64,000 nucleotides of DNA, taken from assembly GCA_015075175.1 (NCBI GenBank), contig JABTUV010000017.1:11464-75463 (forward strand), read 5' to 3'. A program made the translations under genes and the position numbers. The DNA is from a bacterium (lineage in GTDB: Bacteria > Hinthialibacterota > Hinthialibacteria > H5-UNCL2). Below the pieces are notes generated by a model. The model made no database searches. It saw only the letters and a program-made list of their open reading frames with translations, and was not told where the DNA came from. Shown piece by piece: positions 61,815 to 64,000 of the stretch. The first letter of the stretch is position 1. Every line of letters starts with the position of its first letter.

Positions 61815-63065
61815 CTACGCCGCGGCAAACGCCGTGAAGTGGCGGGAGAAGTGCTTTTCCAAGAGCTCGGCGTACTCCTCCGCGTGCGCCTGCGCCGTCG
61901 CCTTGATGACGGGTCCGAACTCGGGATGCGTCAAGAGGTCGCCGAACGCCACGTGCAGGACCTGGCGCGCGTCGTCCGCCTCCGGCGCCACCAGGAAACG
62001 CCGGTCCAGGTCCGAGTCGGCGACCGCGTCCGGATCAGGGACCTTGCTCATGTCGGTGTTGAGATGATAGCTTTTGCGCGCGGTGGCAAAGTGGTCGATG
62101 GCCAGCCTGGCCATGCTGCGAAAAGCCGCCGGCGCGTGGCGGGCCGAGAGCCGCAGCGCCTCCAGGTAGCTGGTGCCCGCCGTCTTGACGTGCACGGCGC
62201 CCTTCATCACCTCGGCGAATATCGGATAGAGCGAGAACTTGTCCGAACCCGTGTGGATGGAGATCTTGTAGTTGCCGAAGCTCTTCTGGATGGCGTGATG
62301 GACGCGCAGCGTCTCACGAAACTGCGAGAGATCGCCGCGATAATCCACGCCCTTCTCGAAGCTGCCGACGAAGCGCGGGGCCAGCGAGGTGAAGGCGACG
62401 CCGGCGCGACGCAGCTCGGAAGCGACCAGCACGTGGGCCGCGTAGGTGGTGGGCGTGTCGGTCTCGTCCACGCTGACCTCGAAGTCGGGCGCGCCGTCGC
62501 CCTTCCAGGCCGCCTCCGCCGCGCGCCACATGCGGATCACGTGCTGGATCGCCTTCCAGTAGACCAGAGCCGCGCGTTGCACGTCCAGCGGCGTGAAAGC
62601 AAGCGTCATGCCCGCCAGTTTGCACTCGGTGTATTCCGACAAGAGGCGCTCGGCGTCCCGTTCGTCCTCAAAGAGCGCGCGATAGGCGGCGGGGACCTCG
62701 GCGTCGGTGAGCCGGGCGGCGGCGTCGTTGACGTGCTCGGAGGGGTCGGCGGTGAACCAGGTGAAGCCGGCCGCCGCCAGTTGCGCCACTTCGTCGGTCG
62801 TTTTGAGATGGTCGGCGTCGGCGCCCCAGGGATGCGACCAGCCTTGGGACGCGACCGCCCGCATGGCCGCCTCCATCACGTCTTTCGGAGTGCGCCGCGT
62901 GCGCGTCATCTCGCGGATCGACTGCTGCGCGAAAACCGGTGCAACCCTGCCCTCCAGCCCCGCGGCGCGCAAGGCGCGGATGTGCCCGGGCGTCGCCAGC
63001 CCCAGTCGATCTCCGAATCCGACCGAGGGAACCAGTCCCAGCGGCTGTGGTTTTGTATTCGTCAT
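61815..63065 (-). CDS. uxaE: Tagaturonate epimerase-like protein (UxaE family)
   Basis: 416 residues. PSVGFGDRLGLATPGHIRAL near the N-terminus, HPWGADADHLKTTDEVAQL, EVSVDETDTPTTYAAHVLVA and KISIHTGSDKFSLYP carry the metal and substrate residues seen in UxaE, which turns D-tagaturonate into D-fructuronate in hexuronate breakdown. It stands next to the GH172 and gnd genes, in keeping with sugar or uronate use. No other uronate gene is present, so the true substrate could be a related keto-acid. Confidence 0.75.
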   Translation of the reverse strand: MTNTKPQPLGLVPSVGFGDRLGLATPGHIRALRAAGLEGRVAPVFAQQSIREMTRTRRTPKDVMEAAMRAVASQGWSHPWGADADHLKTTDEVAQLAAAGFTWFTADPSEHVNDAAARLTDAEVPAAYRALFEDERDAERLLSEYTECKLAGMTLAFTPLDVQRAALVYWKAIQHVIRMWRAAEAAWKGDGAPDFEVSVDETDTPTTYAAHVLVASELRRAGVAFTSLAPRFVGSFEKGVDYRGDLSQFRETLRVHHAIQKSFGNYKISIHTGSDKFSLYPIFAEVMKGAVHVKTAGTSYLEALRLSARHAPAAFRSMARLAIDHFATARKSYHLNTDMSKVPDPDAVADSDLDRRFLVAPEADDARQVLHVAFGDLLTHPEFGPVIKATAQAHAEEYAELLEKHFSRHFTAFAAA

Positions 63066-63093
63066 CGCCCTGCTCTCCGAATTTCAAATGCGA

Positions 63094-64000
63094 TCAGACC
63101 GTATACGTGGACGAGGCGGTGGCGCCGCCGCGGCCCGTCCAGTTGGTATGGAAGAACTGGCCGCGCGGCTTGTCCACGCGCTCGTACGTATGCGCGCCGA
63201 AGTAATCGCGCTGCGCCTGCAGGAGGTTGGCCGGCAGCCGCTCGCTGCGATACCCGTCATAGTAACCGAGCGCCGAGCTCATGGCGGGCACGGGAATCCC
63301 CAGCACGACCGCCGTACCCACCACGCGCCGCCACCCCGCTTGCGCCTGGGCGACGGCTTCCTTGAAGAACGGGTCCAAAAGCAGATTGACCAGCTCGGGG
63401 TTCTTGTCGAAGGCCTCCTTGATCTTGCCCAGGAACGCCGAACGGATGATGCAGCCGCCGCGCCACATCAGCGCAATGCCGCCGTTGTTCAGATGCCAGC
63501 CGTACTCCTTGGCGGCGGCGCGCATCAACTGGTAGCCCTGGGCGTAGCTGACGATCTTGGATGCGTAGAGAGCATCCTTGATGTCCTCTATGAACTGTTT
63601 TTTCTTCACTGGATTCGCGGCGATGGCTGTCAGATTCGGCTTCGGGCCTTTCAATTTGCGAGCCGCCTTGACGCGTTCATCCTTCAGCGCAGACACAAAA
63701 CGCGAATAGACTGCCTCCGCCATGAGCGTGATTGGAATGCCGAGATCCTGCGAGTTGATGACCGTCCACTTGCCCGTGCCCTTCTGTCCGGCGGTGTCGA
63801 GAATCTTGTCCACTAGCGGCGTGCCGTCCTCGTCCTTCTTGGCGAGAATGTCGCGGCTGATCTCGATGAGGTAGCTGTCGAGATCGCCCAGGTTCCATTC
63901 CTTGAGAACTTCATGCATCTCGTCGGCGCTCATGCCGAGACCGTTCTTCATGATGTTGTAAGCCTCGCAGATCAACTGCATGTCGCCGTACTCGATGCCG
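63094..64000 (-). CDS. gnd: 6-phosphogluconate dehydrogenase (5' end outside window)
   Basis: About 302 C-terminal residues; the frame stays open to the window edge (reading GIEYGDMQL, the classical substrate region with the Glu). Further marks: [17 protein letters not shown] (catalytic Lys in the block), [15 protein letters not shown] and [12 protein letters not shown] near the end. Oxidises 6-phosphogluconate to ribulose-5-phosphate with NADP, oxidative pentose phosphate route. The N-terminal NADP-binding half is missing here. Downstream is uxaE after 28 bases. A less GC-rich stretch (63590-63730) stands out within the gene. Confidence 0.95.
   Translation of the reverse strand, partial: GIEYGDMQLICEAYNIMKNGLGMSADEMHEVLKEWNLGDLDSYLIEISRDILAKKDEDGTPLVDKILDTAGQKGTGKWTVINSQDLGIPITLMAEAVYSRFVSALKDERVKAARKLKGPKPNLTAIAANPVKKKQFIEDIKDALYASKIVSYAQGYQLMRAAAKEYGWHLNNGGIALMWRGGCIIRSAFLGKIKEAFDKNPELVNLLLDPFFKEAVAQAQAGWRRVVGTAVVLGIPVPAMSSALGYYDGYRSERLPANLLQAQRDYFGAHTYERVDKPRGQFFHTNWTGRGGATASSTYTV

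Noticed and set aside
1-64000. tRNA genes, prophage or insertion-sequence transposase genes
   Set aside because: I saw no cloverleaf-like sequence in the gaps and no integrase or transposase motif in any plausible frame.

Overview
The window is 64 kb of GC-rich DNA (about two thirds G+C by eye) from an uncultured-looking, free-living bacterium with an outer membrane. LPS-type genes (kdsB, a heptose-kinase homologue, O-antigen ligases), lipoproteins and a fused SecDF point to a diderm. The mix of SecDF fusion, bacillithiol gene bshA, GH172 (DUF2961) and UxaE proteins, a dockerin-like tail and very many intergenic palindromes suggests a PVC-like or neighbouring candidate phylum (Hydrogenedentota or Sumerlaeota type). 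That placement is an inference with low certainty.

Layout. 1-10.1 kb: edge of a membrane glycosyltransferase, a secreted esterase with a dockerin-like tail, a hybrid histidine kinase, P5C dehydrogenase and two tandem secreted hydrolases. 10.6-14.1 kb: GH57 enzyme plus glgC (glucan metabolism). 14.1-31.5 kb: a large surface-polysaccharide locus with two O-antigen ligases, a flippase, three GT4 enzymes, GT-C membrane transferases, a methyltransferase, an SGNH enzyme, a sialidase-like lipoprotein and two membrane proteins with C-terminal propeller-like domains. 31.6-40.3 kb: class A PBP, bshA, STAS protein, cstA, WYL regulator and an unusual LarE-RNase HI fusion. 40.6-49.5 kb: a cupredoxin-PQQ sugar dehydrogenase, kdsB, hldE-like kinase, accA, GT2, two small proteins and a large secreted propeller/beta-helix protein. 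50-57.2 kb: sugar ABC ATPase, hisG, L,D-transpeptidase and secDF. 57.8-64 kb: RNase P RNA, metF/metV, moaB, GH172, uxaE and gnd (cut by the window end).

How the genes work together. Many neighbours overlap by the four bases ATGA, so the polysaccharide genes 20.3-26.2 kb, hldE-kdsB-accA, cstA-WYL and metV-metF look translationally coupled. The envelope theme dominates: glycan building, export, ligation, peptidoglycan synthesis and cross-linking, LPS sugar activation and Sec export. A second theme is carbohydrate use (esterase, GH57, GH172, UxaE, Gnd, sialidase, sugar ABC ATPase).

The most unusual feature is the density of repeat families. About a dozen palindromic or tandem families fill the gaps. 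One is a modular element with 40-bp tandem units and nested inverted repeats, present at five or six loci. Several other families lie in frame inside coding sequences. At least ten indel frameshifts in seven genes are also present; they may be sequence errors or real damage.
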